Part shown: piece after piece, positions 9,078 to 17,330 of the stretch | Position numbering within the stretch: the stretch's first letter is position 1 | How the letters are laid out: every line of letters begins with the position of its first letter | Origin: Hydrogenophaga sp. SL48 | GTDB lineage: Bacteria > Pseudomonadota > Gammaproteobacteria > Burkholderiales > Burkholderiaceae_C | Length of the DNA stretch: 64,000 nt | Assembly: GCF_021729865.1 (NCBI RefSeq) | Contig: NZ_CP063400.1 | Location: 4,154,001-4,218,000 of the forward strand | Reading direction: 5' to 3' | Position numbers and translations under genes: made by a program | The notes under the pieces: generated by a model | Seen by the model: only the letters and a program-made list of their open reading frames with translations | The model's database searches: none | What the model was told of the DNA's origin: nothing

Positions 9078-10127
9078 ATGTCCAACCCCGACGACGCCCC
9101 GGCGCTCGCCACCGTGGCCATCCTGGCGCTGCCCGAGGTGGCGGCCTCGATGCTGTTCGGCATGAGCGACATGTTCATGGGCGTGGGGCGCGACTGGCCG
9201 CTGGTGGTGGAGGACCGCCCGGGCCGCTCGTTGCTGCGGGTGCAGATCGTCTCGGCCGACGGCCAGCCCCTGACCATTGCCAACGGCGTGCACCTGGCGC
9301 CCGACAGCTCCATCGCCAACGCCCCTACCCCGCAGGTCATCTGCATCCCCGAGGTGTTCGTGGTGCCGAGCACCGACCTGCGCGGACGCTATGAGGCCGA
9401 AGCGGCCTGGCTGCGCGAAGCCCATGCCCGGGGCGCCATCATCGCGGCGGCCTGTTCGGGCGCGCTGCTGATGGCCGAAGCCGGCCTGCTCGAAGGCGAG
9501 GACGCCACCACCCACTGGGCCTATTGCGACGTGCTGGCGCAGCGCCACCCGGGGATCCGCCTGCACCGCCGGCGGGCGCTGGTGACCGCGGGCGAAGGCC
9601 AGCGCCTGGTGATGGCCGGTGGCGGCACCTCCTGGCAAGACCTCGCGCTGTACCTGATCGCCCGGCTGGTGGGTCTGGAGGCGGCGATGCAGATGGCGCG
9701 CCTGTACCTGATCGACTGGCACGGGAGTGGCCAGCAGCCGTTTGCGCGGCTCTCGGCGAGCCGGCAGTCGGACGACGCGGTCATCACGCGCTGCCAGCTC
9801 TGGGTCGCCGACCACTACGGCGAGCCCAGCCCGGTGGCGGCGATGACGCGGCTCTCGGGCCTGGCCGAACGCTCCTTCGTGCGCCGCTTCCAGCAGGCCA
9901 CGGGTTTATCACCGCTGCAGTACGTGCACCACGTGCGGCTCGAAGAGGCCAAACAGTTGCTGGAGGGCAGCGACGATTCGATCGAGGCCATCGCCGGCCA
10001 GGTGGGCTACGAAGACGCGGGCTATTTCGCGCGCCTGTTCAAGCGCGAGGTCAACCTCACACCGGCCCAGTACCGCAGGCGCTTCGCGGGCCTGCGTGAG
10101 GTGCTGCAGCAGGGCCGCACGGCCTGA
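9078..10127 (+). CDS. GlxA family transcriptional regulator (DJ-1/PfpI plus AraC HTH)
   Basis: A 349-residue protein. Residues about 10-190 form a DJ-1/PfpI-like sensor domain with the nucleophile-elbow-like AACSGALLMAEAGLL and ATTHWAYCD. The C-terminus is an AraC-type double helix-turn-helix (MTRLSGLAERSFVRRFQQAT, then IAGQVGYEDAGYFARLFKRE). Such proteins sense metabolites by the amidotransferase-like fold without catalysis. It is divergent from the sterol desaturase-like operon, which is its likely target. Its stop abuts the stop of the convergent VOC gene. Confidence 0.9.
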   Translation: MSNPDDAPALATVAILALPEVAASMLFGMSDMFMGVGRDWPLVVEDRPGRSLLRVQIVSADGQPLTIANGVHLAPDSSIANAPTPQVICIPEVFVVPSTDLRGRYEAEAAWLREAHARGAIIAAACSGALLMAEAGLLEGEDATTHWAYCDVLAQRHPGIRLHRRRALVTAGEGQRLVMAGGGTSWQDLALYLIARLVGLEAAMQMARLYLIDWHGSGQQPFARLSASRQSDDAVITRCQLWVADHYGEPSPVAAMTRLSGLAERSFVRRFQQATGLSPLQYVHHVRLEEAKQLLEGSDDSIEAIAGQVGYEDAGYFARLFKREVNLTPAQYRRRFAGLREVLQQGRTA

Positions 10128-10550
10128 TCACAGCTCAGGGGGCGCGCCATCGGGCGGCCCCTTGAGTTCCACCACATTGCCTTCGGGATCGGTGACGTAG
10201 AGCGAGGGACCTTCGCCCTCGGCGCCATAGCGCGAGGCCAGCTCGCCGGCCTCGACGCCGTGCGCCTGGAGCTGGGCGCGGATCTGTGCCTCGTCGAACG
10301 GCTCCACCCGGAAACAAAAATGGTCGAGGTTGCGCCCCTGCGCGCCCGGCGCCGCGCCGCCGGCGCGACCAAGCGGCCCGTCCACCGGCACCAGGTCGAG
10401 CAGTGAGCGCCCGGCACGCAACTGCACCAGCCCGATGCCGTCCTGGCGGCGCTCGATGCGACAGCCCAGCACATCGCAATAGAAACGCAGCATGGCATCG
10501 AGATTCACGACGCGCAGCACGAGGTGGTCGATTTCCCGGAGGTGGAACAT
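10128..10550 (-). CDS. VOC family protein (glyoxalase/dioxygenase fold)
   Basis: About 140 residues of the vicinal oxygen chelate fold, with two beta-alpha-beta modules: EIDHLVLRVVNLDAMLRFYCDVLGC and NLDHFCFRVEPFDEAQIRAQL, ending YVTDPEGNVVELKG. Likely metal ligands are His in the first strand, His in NLDHF and the final Glu. Activity could be glyoxalase I, dioxygenase or resistance-type binding and cannot be chosen from sequence. The start at 10550 fits the fold's first strand; an upstream extension lacks similarity. Confidence 0.85.
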   Translation of the reverse strand: MFHLREIDHLVLRVVNLDAMLRFYCDVLGCRIERRQDGIGLVQLRAGRSLLDLVPVDGPLGRAGGAAPGAQGRNLDHFCFRVEPFDEAQIRAQLQAHGVEAGELASRYGAEGEGPSLYVTDPEGNVVELKGPPDGAPPEL

Positions 10551-10682
10551 GGGCCAGGTTATACCGCCTGTCATCGCTTTCTGAAACACCCGCTGTGGGG
10601 TCACCGTCCGTCGGCGACCGACCGCGCGGACCGTGAAGCGTAGACTGGGCCACACCACCTACCCAACCCGCCACCCCCACCC

Positions 10683-11786
10683 ATGACCACCCTGTTTGAA
10701 CCCCTGCAAGTCGGCGCCCTGAGCCTGTCCAACCGCATCGTCATGGCCCCGCTCACGCGCAACCGCGCGCCCGACGCCATCCCCACGCCGCTGATGGCCG
10801 AGTACTACGCCCAGCGCGCCAGCGCCGGCCTGCTGATCACCGAGGCCACCGCCATCACCCAGCAGGGCCAGGGCTACGCCGACGTGCCCGGCCTGTACGG
10901 CACCGAACAGCTCGACGGCTGGAAGCGCGTGACGAAAGCCGTGCACGACGCGGGCGGCAAGATCGTCACCCAGCTCTGGCACGTCGGCCGCGTCTCGCAC
11001 ACCGACCTGCAGCCGCACTTCCAGAAACCGGTTGCCCCCTCGGCGATCCGCGCCCACACCAAGACCGTGCTGATCAGGGACGGCGTGCCCACCTTCGTCG
11101 ACACCTCCGAGCCGCGCGCGCTCGACGCCGAAGAGATTCCCGGCATCGTGCAGGACTACCGCCACGCCGCGCTCAACGCGATCTCAGCGGGTTTTGACGG
11201 CGTGGAGATCCATGCCGCCAACGGCTACCTGATCGACCAGTTCCTCAAGACCGGCAGCAACCAGCGCAAGGACGACTACGGTGGCAGCGTCACCAACCGC
11301 GCGCGCCTGCTGCTCGAAGTGGTGGCCGCCGTGACCGACGCCATCGGCGGCGCGCGCACCGGCATCCGGCTCTCGCCGGTGACCCCGGCCAACGACGTGG
11401 TGGACACCGACCCGCAGCCGCTGTTCGACCACGTGGTGCGCAAGCTCGCGCCCTACCAGCTGGCCTACGTGCACCTGATAGAAGGCGCCACGGGCGGCCC
11501 GCGCGAACTGCCGGACCGGCCGTTCGACTACGCGGGGCTCAAGGCCAGCTACCGCGCGGCCGGCGGCCAGGGCGCCTGGATGGTGAACAACGGCTACGAC
11601 CTGACGCTGGCCCAGCAGGCGCTGGCCGACGGCGCCGACCTCGTGGCCTTCGGCAAGACCTACATCGCCAACCCCGACCTGGTGGCCCGCCTGCGCGCGG
11701 GCGGCCCGTTCAACGCCCCCGACAAAGCCACGTTCTACGGTGGCGGCGAAAAGGGCTACACCGACTACCCGACGCTGGAAGGGTAA
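10683..11786 (+). CDS. Alkene reductase, Old Yellow Enzyme family (NemA-like)
   Basis: A 367-residue FMN-dependent NAD(P)H ene-reductase that reduces activated C=C bonds and often nitro compounds. The TIM barrel begins LFEPLQVGALSLSNRIVMAPLTRNRA. Substrate-binding and FMN motifs follow: TQLWHVGRVSH, VEIHAANGYLIDQFL, and near the end DLVAFGKTYIANPDLVARL. The length matches NemA and xenobiotic reductases. The start is 133 bases from the divergent VOC gene. It is followed directly by a copy of the 3'-UTR repeat. Confidence 0.92.
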   Translation: MTTLFEPLQVGALSLSNRIVMAPLTRNRAPDAIPTPLMAEYYAQRASAGLLITEATAITQQGQGYADVPGLYGTEQLDGWKRVTKAVHDAGGKIVTQLWHVGRVSHTDLQPHFQKPVAPSAIRAHTKTVLIRDGVPTFVDTSEPRALDAEEIPGIVQDYRHAALNAISAGFDGVEIHAANGYLIDQFLKTGSNQRKDDYGGSVTNRARLLLEVVAAVTDAIGGARTGIRLSPVTPANDVVDTDPQPLFDHVVRKLAPYQLAYVHLIEGATGGPRELPDRPFDYAGLKASYRAAGGQGAWMVNNGYDLTLAQQALADGADLVAFGKTYIANPDLVARLRAGGPFNAPDKATFYGGGEKGYTDYPTLEG

Positions 11787-11789
11787 AGG

Positions 11790-11868
11790 CCCCCACGCTC
11801 CGCCGCAGCGCGGGTCGCTGCCCCCCGAGGGGGCTGATCCGGCTTGGGGCGGCCCGGCGCCGGATCGC
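11790..11868 (+). repeat. 3'-UTR hairpin repeat, copy 2
   Basis: Begins four bases after the alkene reductase stop. It contains a CCCCCCGAGGGGG hairpin followed by a GATCCGGCTTGGGGCGGCCC block and an inverted GGCGCCGGATC. Nearly the same sequence follows the glutathione peroxidase gene at 29797, and a related one follows glcE at 35623. Confidence 0.8.
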
Positions 11869-11915
11869 TGGCCCCCATGCTCCACCGCGGCGCGCCGACC
11901 TATGATGCGCACACC

Positions 11916-12326
11916 ATGCCGTCTCCCGAATGGGTCGCCGCCCTCTACCCCTGGCTCCTCCCGCTGCACATCAACCTCGTGACGCTCAGCGTGTCGCTGT
12001 TCGCGGCACGGGGCATCGGCGTGCTGGCCGGGCAGGCCTGGCCGATGCAGGCCTGGGCGCGCGGCCTGAGCCCGGTGATCGACTCGCTGCTGCTGCTCGC
12101 GGGCGGATCGCTCTGGTGGCTGCGGCAGCTCAACCCCACGCAGGACCACTGGCTGCTCGCGAAACTGGTGCTGCTGATCGTCTACATCGTGCTTGGTACG
12201 CTCGCGCTCAAGCGGGCGCCGACGCGGATGGCCAAGGCCGGGTGTTTGTTCGCCGCGCTGGCCGTCGTGGGCTTCATGGCCAGCATCGCGGTGGCGCACC
12301 ATCCCCTGGGTCTGTTCGCGCCATGA
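11916..12326 (+). CDS. SirB2 family membrane protein
   Basis: A 136-residue protein with four predicted transmembrane helices (LHINLVTLSVSLFAARGIGV, SPVIDSLLLLAGGSLWWL, LLAKLVLLIVYIVLGTLAL, CLFAALAVVGFMASIAVAHH). The pattern HINLVTLSVSLF and KLVLLIVYIVLGTLALKR is that of SirB2, an inner-membrane family of unknown role. The ATG at 11916 gives the usual family length. It overlaps the next gene by four bases (ATGA), so the two are translationally coupled. Confidence 0.86.
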   Translation: MPSPEWVAALYPWLLPLHINLVTLSVSLFAARGIGVLAGQAWPMQAWARGLSPVIDSLLLLAGGSLWWLRQLNPTQDHWLLAKLVLLIVYIVLGTLALKRAPTRMAKAGCLFAALAVVGFMASIAVAHHPLGLFAP

Positions 12327-12724
12327 GCGAGGCGCCCACGCCCCACCGCTCGCGGCTGGTGCGCGGCCTGCTGTGGGTGGCGGGGTCGCTGGCGCTGGTG
12401 CTGGGCCTCATCGGCGTGGTGCTGCCAGGCCTGCCGACCACACCCTTCGTGCTGCTGGCCGCCGCCTGCTACGCCAAGGCCTCGCCGCGGCTGCACACCT
12501 GGCTGCTCAACCACCGCCTCACCGGCCCGATGCTGCGCGACTGGGAAAGCGACCGCAGCCTGACGCGCCGCAGCAAGGCCATCGCCGTCGGGTCGATGCT
12601 GCTGATGGTGAGTGTCTCGATCTGGCACTTTCAGGGGCGCCCAGTGGTGCAGCTGGTGCTGCTGGTCGCGGCCGCCATCGGTGCCGGGGTGGTGCTGCGC
12701 ATTCCCACACGCAAACCCAAATAA
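12323..12724 (+). CDS. YbaN family protein (DUF454)
   Basis: A 133-residue inner-membrane protein of the DUF454/YbaN family. Its signature is LGLIGVVLPGLPTTPFVLLAAACYAK followed by RLHTWLLNHRLTGPMLRDWE. Two N-terminal and two C-terminal hydrophobic segments are visible. The function is unknown. It overlaps SirB2 by four bases and converges on the LysR gene six bases downstream. Confidence 0.86.
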   Translation: MSEAPTPHRSRLVRGLLWVAGSLALVLGLIGVVLPGLPTTPFVLLAAACYAKASPRLHTWLLNHRLTGPMLRDWESDRSLTRRSKAIAVGSMLLMVSVSIWHFQGRPVVQLVLLVAAAIGAGVVLRIPTRKPK

Positions 12725-12730
12725 GCGCCC

Positions 12731-13657
12731 CTACGCGCGCGACGCCCTGCGCCGGCGCGGCGGGCCGGTCTGCATCTCGGCGCAGAGGTTGTAGAACTCC
12801 TGCGCCGCCGGCGCGAGCACGGTGGATCGCCGCTTGATCAGGCCCACCATGCGTTTGACCACCGGGTCCACCAGCGGCACGCTGACCAGCAGCGGGTGGT
12901 CCTTCGCCGGCATGGCCATCGAGGGCACCACCGCCACGCCCAGCCCGGCTTCCACCAGACCGATCATGGTGGTGCCGTGCCGCGTTTCGTACAGGCTCTG
13001 CGGCTGACCAACCATGCCGGCCAGGGCCTGGTCGAGCAGCAGGCGGTTGCCCGACACCTTGTCGGCCGCGATGTAGTCGTGCTGCGCGAGCTCGGCCCAG
13101 CGCACCTGGCGCTTCTTGGCCAGCGGGTGGTCGCGCCGGCAGGCCGCGACGAACTGCTCTTCCTTCAGCGGCTTGAACTCCACGTCGGCCTCCTGCGAGC
13201 CGACAAAATTGAGACCGAAATCGGCCTCGCCGCGCGCCACCGCCAGCAGCACCGCGTTGGCGCTCTCGTCGATGATCTTGATGCGAACGCGCGGGTAGCG
13301 CTCGTGGTAACGCGCGATCACACTGGAGAGAAAGTAGTTCACCGCCGAGGGCACGGCCGCGATGGTGACCTCGCCCATGCGCGTGGCCGCCACGCCGCGG
13401 ATGCCGAGCAGCGTGGTGTCCAGCGCATCGAGGATCTGGCGCAGCTGACGGTCGAAATCGCGCCCCACCACCGTCAGGCTGACGCGGCGCGTGCTGCGCT
13501 CCAGCAGCCGCACGCCCAGCGCCTGCTCCAGCTTGTCGATGCGCCGGCTGAAGGCGGGCTGCGAGATGTGCACCGACTCGGCGGCCTTGCGGAAATTGCC
13601 TAGTTCGGCCACGGCACGGAAGGCGAACAGGTCGTTGAGATCGAAGTGTGCGGACAT
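12731..13657 (-). CDS. LysR family transcriptional regulator
   Basis: A 308-residue LysR-type regulator. The N-terminal winged helix reads LNDLFAFRAVAELGNFRKAAESVHISQPAFSRRIDKLE. The rest is the periplasmic-binding-like effector domain (GEVTIAAVPSAVNYFLSSVIARYHERYP). It is divergent from the Bug and isomerase-Bug fusion genes and almost surely controls them in response to a carboxylate. A 25-base dyad with the T-N11-A form of LysR sites lies in the shared intergenic region. The ATG at 13657 gives the normal family N-terminus. Confidence 0.9.
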   Translation of the reverse strand: MSAHFDLNDLFAFRAVAELGNFRKAAESVHISQPAFSRRIDKLEQALGVRLLERSTRRVSLTVVGRDFDRQLRQILDALDTTLLGIRGVAATRMGEVTIAAVPSAVNYFLSSVIARYHERYPRVRIKIIDESANAVLLAVARGEADFGLNFVGSQEADVEFKPLKEEQFVAACRRDHPLAKKRQVRWAELAQHDYIAADKVSGNRLLLDQALAGMVGQPQSLYETRHGTTMIGLVEAGLGVAVVPSMAMPAKDHPLLVSVPLVDPVVKRMVGLIKRRSTVLAPAAQEFYNLCAEMQTGPPRRRRASRA

Positions 13658-13682
13658 GGAAGGGACCGGTCGGGGGCGTTTT

Positions 13683-13707
13683 GATTGATGCACATTGTGG
13701 ATCAATC
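13683..13707. promoter_or_regulatory. LysR-type operator dyad
   Basis: A perfect inverted repeat, GATTGAT-N11-ATCAATC, sits 26 bases upstream of the LysR start codon and 77 bases before the Bug gene start. The spacing fits the T-N11-A rule for LysR regulators. A second, imperfect dyad (ATTGT...ACAAT) overlaps it to the right and may be the activation half-site. Confidence 0.72.
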
Positions 13708-13783
13708 GATCCCAACAATGCAATTCACAGATGCCTTCGATCGCCGGATGATTCACCCACTTTCAACCGACAGGAGACAAACC

Positions 13784-14743
13784 ATGAACATCACACGGAC
13801 CGCGATCACCCTCGCCCTGACCGCCGCCTTCGCCCCCGCCGCCATGGCCTTCCCCACCAAGACCATCACCATCGTCGTGCCCACCGCCGCCGGTGGCGGC
13901 AACGACCTGATGGCGCGCACCATCGCGCAGAAGCTGGGCACGCTGCTGGGCCAGAGCGTGATCGTGGAGAACAAGGCCGGCGCCAACGGCGCGCTGGCCA
14001 GCGAGGCCGTGGCGCGCGCCGCGCCCGATGGCCACACGCTGATGCTGGGCTACATCGCCACCCACGCCATGAACCCCGCGCTGCAGAAGCTGCGCTACGA
14101 CCCGGTGACCGACTTCGAACCCGTGGGCCTGGTGGGCTACTCGGGCACGCTCCTGGTGGCGAACGGCGCCACGCCGGTGAAGGACGTGAAGGACCTCGTG
14201 GCCCAGCTCAAGGCCAAGCCCGAGCGTTACGTGTACGCCACCGCCGGCAACGGCACGGCGCCGCACTTCGCGGGCGAGCTGTTCAAGATGAACGCGGGCG
14301 TGGAGATGATCAGCGTGCCCTACAAGGGCGCGGCGCCGGCGGTGAACGACACCATCGGCGGCCAGACGCAGTTCATGTTCCCCAGCCTGTTCACCGCGCT
14401 GCCGCACGTCAAGGGCGGCAAGCTCAAGGCCCTGGCCATCGCCGGCCCCAAGCGCTCGCCGCTGCTGCCCGACGTGCCCACCATGAAGGAGGCCGGTGTG
14501 GACGGCGTCGAGGTGCAGCAGTGGTACGCGATCTTCGCGCCGGGCAAGACGCCCAAGGACGTGGTGACCAAGATCAACCAGGCGCTCAACACCGTGCTGA
14601 CCGACAAGGAGGTGGTCAAGCGCATGGAGGACCACGGCGCCGACGTGGAGACCAGCACGCCCGAGCAACTCGGCGGACTCGTCAGGAGCGAGCTGGCGAA
14701 GTGGAAGGCCGTGGTGGTGAAGGCCAAGCTGACGGCAGAGTGA
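13784..14743 (+). CDS. Bug family tripartite tricarboxylate transporter substrate-binding protein
   Basis: A 319-residue periplasmic binding protein. The signal peptide (MNITRTAITLALTAAFAPAAMA) ends at residue 22. The mature part starts FPTKTITIVVPTAAGGGNDLMART, which includes the ligand-binding loop typical of Bug proteins. Other family blocks are ENKAGANGALASE and ALQKLRYDPVTDFEPVGLVG. AGGAGA precedes the ATG at 13784. Bug proteins bind di- or tricarboxylates; no TctA/TctB membrane genes are nearby, which is common for this family. It is very similar to the C-terminal domain of the next gene, suggesting a tandem duplication. Confidence 0.93.
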   Translation: MNITRTAITLALTAAFAPAAMAFPTKTITIVVPTAAGGGNDLMARTIAQKLGTLLGQSVIVENKAGANGALASEAVARAAPDGHTLMLGYIATHAMNPALQKLRYDPVTDFEPVGLVGYSGTLLVANGATPVKDVKDLVAQLKAKPERYVYATAGNGTAPHFAGELFKMNAGVEMISVPYKGAAPAVNDTIGGQTQFMFPSLFTALPHVKGGKLKALAIAGPKRSPLLPDVPTMKEAGVDGVEVQQWYAIFAPGKTPKDVVTKINQALNTVLTDKEVVKRMEDHGADVETSTPEQLGGLVRSELAKWKAVVVKAKLTAE

Positions 14744-14751
14744 ACTGAATA

Positions 14752-14840
14752 CCCCCCGCGCCGCTTCGGATCCCCCCCCAAGGGGGGCGGCACTGGCCGT
14801 CTGCCCTGAGCTTGTCGAAGGGCCGCCCGGCGGTGCCCTG
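14752..14840 (+). repeat. 3'-UTR hairpin repeat, copy 3, with a nested REP-like element
   Basis: Starts nine bases after the Bug stop. It has CCCCCCGCGCCGCTTCGG, a CCCCCC-AA-GGGGGG hairpin and a GGCACTGGCCGTC block. Its central hairpin is replaced by a TGCCCTGAGCTTGTCGAAGG segment (14802-14823), a palindromic motif also found at 32423, 55519 and 58563. The end is CCCGGCGGTGCCCTGG, as in copy 1. Confidence 0.75.
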
Positions 14841-14888
14841 GCGAAAGCACGACCGGCTCTGCGCTCCACCCTCACCCTGCACCACGCC

Positions 14889-16925
14889 ATGTCCCTCTCC
14901 ATCCCCTGTGTCCTGATGCGCGCCGGCACCTCGCGCGGCCCCTTCTTCCTGCGCGACTGGCTGCCCGAGGGCGATGAGGCGCGCGACCAGGCGCTGATCG
15001 GCGCCATCGGAGCGTCGGACCCGCTGCAGCTCGACGGCCTGGGCGGCGGCAGCACGCTCAACAGCAAGGTCGCCATCGTCTCGCGCTCCACGGTGCCCGA
15101 CTGCGACCTGGACTACCTGTTCGCCCAGGTCGGCGTCGGTCACCGCTCGGTGGACACGCGGCCCAACTGCGGCAACATGCTCTCGGGCGTGGCGCCGTTC
15201 GCCATCGAGCAGGGGCTGATCACCGCGCAGGACGGCACCACCACGGTGCGCATCCACAACGTGAACACCGGCTCGCAGATCGAGGTCACGGTGTGCACGC
15301 CCGGCGGCAAGGTCAGCTACGAGGGCGACGCGCGCATCGACGGCGTGGCCGGCACGGCGGCGCCCATCCTGCTGAACTTCCTCGACGCCTGGGGCGCGGT
15401 CACCGGCCAGGTGTTCCCCACCGGCCAGCGCATCGACCTCATCGACGGGCTGGAGGTGACCTGCATCGACGCGGCCATGCCGCTGATGGTGCTGCGCGCC
15501 ATCGACCTCGGCCTCACGGGCCGCGAGAGGCCGGCCGAGCTGGACGCCAACACCGCCCTGCTCGCGCGCATCGAGGCGCTGCGGCTGGAGGCCGGCCGGC
15601 GCATGGGCCTGGGCGATGTGTCGGGCAGCGTGATCCCCAAGCCGGTGCTGGTGAGCGCGGGCGACACGCTGGACAGCATCACCTCGCGCTACTTCACGCC
15701 GCACAAGTGCCACGCTTCACACGCGGTCACCGGCGCCATCGGCGTGGCCACGGCCTTCGCCCTGCCCGGCACGGTGGCCAGCGGCATCGCGCGCCCGGCC
15801 GGACGCCATGCGCTGGTGGTGCTGCACCCGGCCGGCCAGATCGATGTGGCGGTGGACCTGGAGGGCGAGGGCGAGCGCATCGAGATCAAGAGCGCCGCGC
15901 TGGTGCGCACCGCGCGCAAGATCATGCAGGGCATGCTGCACCTGCCGGGCTACGTGTTCCCGCCCGCTGCGTCCGCCGAGGCCAGCACGACCACGCAGCA
16001 GACCCCAGCGGTGCGCAGCTTCCCGCAGCGCGAGCTGCACGTCATCGTGCCCACCAGCGCGGGCGGCGGCAACGACACCATGGCGCGCACGCTCACGCGC
16101 AAGCTCGGGCCGCTGCTGGGCCAGCCGCTGGTGGTGGACAACCGCGCGGGCGCCAACGGTAGCATCGCCAGCGAGTACGTGGCCGCCGCCGACGCCGACG
16201 GTCACACCCTGCTGTTCGGCTACATCGCCACGCACGGCATCAACCCCGCGCTGCAGAAGCTGCGCTACGACCCGGTGACCGACTTCTCGCCCATCGGTCT
16301 GATCGGCTATTCACCCACGCTGCTGGTGGTGCCGGCCGCCCTGCCGGTGAACAGCGTGGCGGAGCTGGTGCGCCTGCTGCGCGACGCGCCCACGCCGCTG
16401 GCCTACGCCTCGGCCGGCGAGGGCACGGTGCCGCATTTCGCGGCCGAGCTGTTCCAGCTGCAGACCGGCACGCGGCTCAAGCGCGTGGACTTCGCGGGCG
16501 CGGCGCCGGCGATTGCCGACGTGGCCAACGGCCTGGTGCAGCTCATGTTCCCCAGCCTGTTCACCGCGCAACCGTACCTGCGCAGCGGGCGACTGAAGGC
16601 CTTGGCGGTGGCCGGCAATGAGCGCCTGCCGGCCTGGCCCGAGGTGCCGACGCTGATGGAGGCGGGTGTGCCCGGTGTGTCGCTCACGCAGTGGTACGCG
16701 CTGTTCGCGCCGGCCAGGACGCCGCACGCGGTGACGCGCCAGCTGAACACCGCCCTCAACACGGTGTTGAAGGACCCGGACGTGGTGGCGCGCATGCAGG
16801 CCGATGGCGCACAGGTGCAGGCCTCGACCCCGGGTGAGCTGCACGACCTGCTGCTGGCGGAGGGTGAGCGCTGGCAATCGGTGGTGCGTCAGACGGGTTT
16901 GCGCTTGGACATGGTGGTGGAATAG
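14889..16925 (+). CDS. PrpF-family isomerase / 4-oxalomesaconate tautomerase fused to a Bug solute-binding domain
   Basis: A 678-residue two-domain protein. Residues 1-356 are a PrpF/GalD-type isomerase (CVLMRAGTSRGPFFL, DGLGGGSTLNSKVAIV, TRPNCGNMLSGVAPFAIE, HKCHASHAVTGAIGVATAF), a diaminopimelate-epimerase-like fold that moves double bonds in aconitate-type acids. A 24-residue Ala/Thr/Gln-rich linker follows. Residues 381-678 are a complete Bug domain (ELHVIVPTSAGGGNDTMART, ALQKLRYDPVTDFSPIGLIG) closely matching the separate Bug protein upstream. There is no N-terminal signal peptide, so the binding domain should stay in the cytoplasm. The frame is continuous with no stop. It may couple ligand binding to catalysis, or be a recent duplication fused by deletion. 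Confidence 0.88.
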   Translation: MSLSIPCVLMRAGTSRGPFFLRDWLPEGDEARDQALIGAIGASDPLQLDGLGGGSTLNSKVAIVSRSTVPDCDLDYLFAQVGVGHRSVDTRPNCGNMLSGVAPFAIEQGLITAQDGTTTVRIHNVNTGSQIEVTVCTPGGKVSYEGDARIDGVAGTAAPILLNFLDAWGAVTGQVFPTGQRIDLIDGLEVTCIDAAMPLMVLRAIDLGLTGRERPAELDANTALLARIEALRLEAGRRMGLGDVSGSVIPKPVLVSAGDTLDSITSRYFTPHKCHASHAVTGAIGVATAFALPGTVASGIARPAGRHALVVLHPAGQIDVAVDLEGEGERIEIKSAALVRTARKIMQGMLHLPGYVFPPAASAEASTTTQQTPAVRSFPQRELHVIVPTSAGGGNDTMARTLTRKLGPLLGQPLVVDNRAGANGSIASEYVAAADADGHTLLFGYIATHGINPALQKLRYDPVTDFSPIGLIGYSPTLLVVPAALPVNSVAELVRLLRDAPTPLAYASAGEGTVPHFAAELFQLQTGTRLKRVDFAGAAPAIADVANGLVQLMFPSLFTAQPYLRSGRLKALAVAGNERLPAWPEVPTLMEAGVPGVSLTQWYALFAPARTPHAVTRQLNTALNTVLKDPDVVARMQADGAQVQASTPGELHDLLLAEGERWQSVVRQTGLRLDMVVE

Positions 16926-16926
16926 G

Positions 16927-17010
16927 ACCCCCCTGCGCCGCCTGCGGCGTCACCCCCCAAGGGGGCGATGCGAGTGGCCCGGCGAAGCCGGTTCCACCGC
17001 ATCCTGGGTG
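16927..17010 (+). repeat. 3'-UTR hairpin repeat, copy 4
   Basis: Starts right after the stop of the fusion gene. It has a GCGCCGCCTGCGGCG hairpin, CCCCCC-AA-GGGGG, then a block ending in CCACCGCATCCTGGGT. The stretch 16961-17009 is identical over 49 bases to 42355-42403 behind the DUF2164 gene. Confidence 0.82.
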
Positions 17011-17330
17011 GGGCACTTCTCGCCGGAGCGCGCGCTGGCCCCCGGTCGTTCTGACCTTCGGCGCTCGGGCTGTTTGGGCAGGGGCAGGTGGTCCGACGTG
17101 ATGTTTGAGCGAACCCGCAGGCACGCCCTTCTGTCGTTGAGGACGATGGCGGTTCCCCCGGGCGCAGGCCCCATTCGCCGTTGCCACGGAGCTTGCGCGC
17201 TGCGACGGTGTTGACGCAGCAGCGGAGGCGCACCTGCCCATTCGACGGCGAGCGTGGCCCGGAGAACGGGGGTGCCGCCATCGGCCTGCGCGAGGTGCAG
17301 GCGTTCCCCTTCACACGTACGAGGTGTGAC
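17011..17330. other. Intergenic stretch without a convincing gene
   Basis: These 320 bases lie between the fusion gene and the convergent pgk. Short open frames exist on both strands, but none has a domain, a ribosome-binding site or a family I recognise. The GC-rich composition suggests decayed coding or dispersed-repeat sequence. Confidence 0.5.

Noticed and set aside
16950..17174. A 74-codon minus-strand frame after the fusion gene
   Set aside because: Basic, repetitive residues, overlap with the 3'-UTR repeat and no ribosome-binding site argue against a gene.
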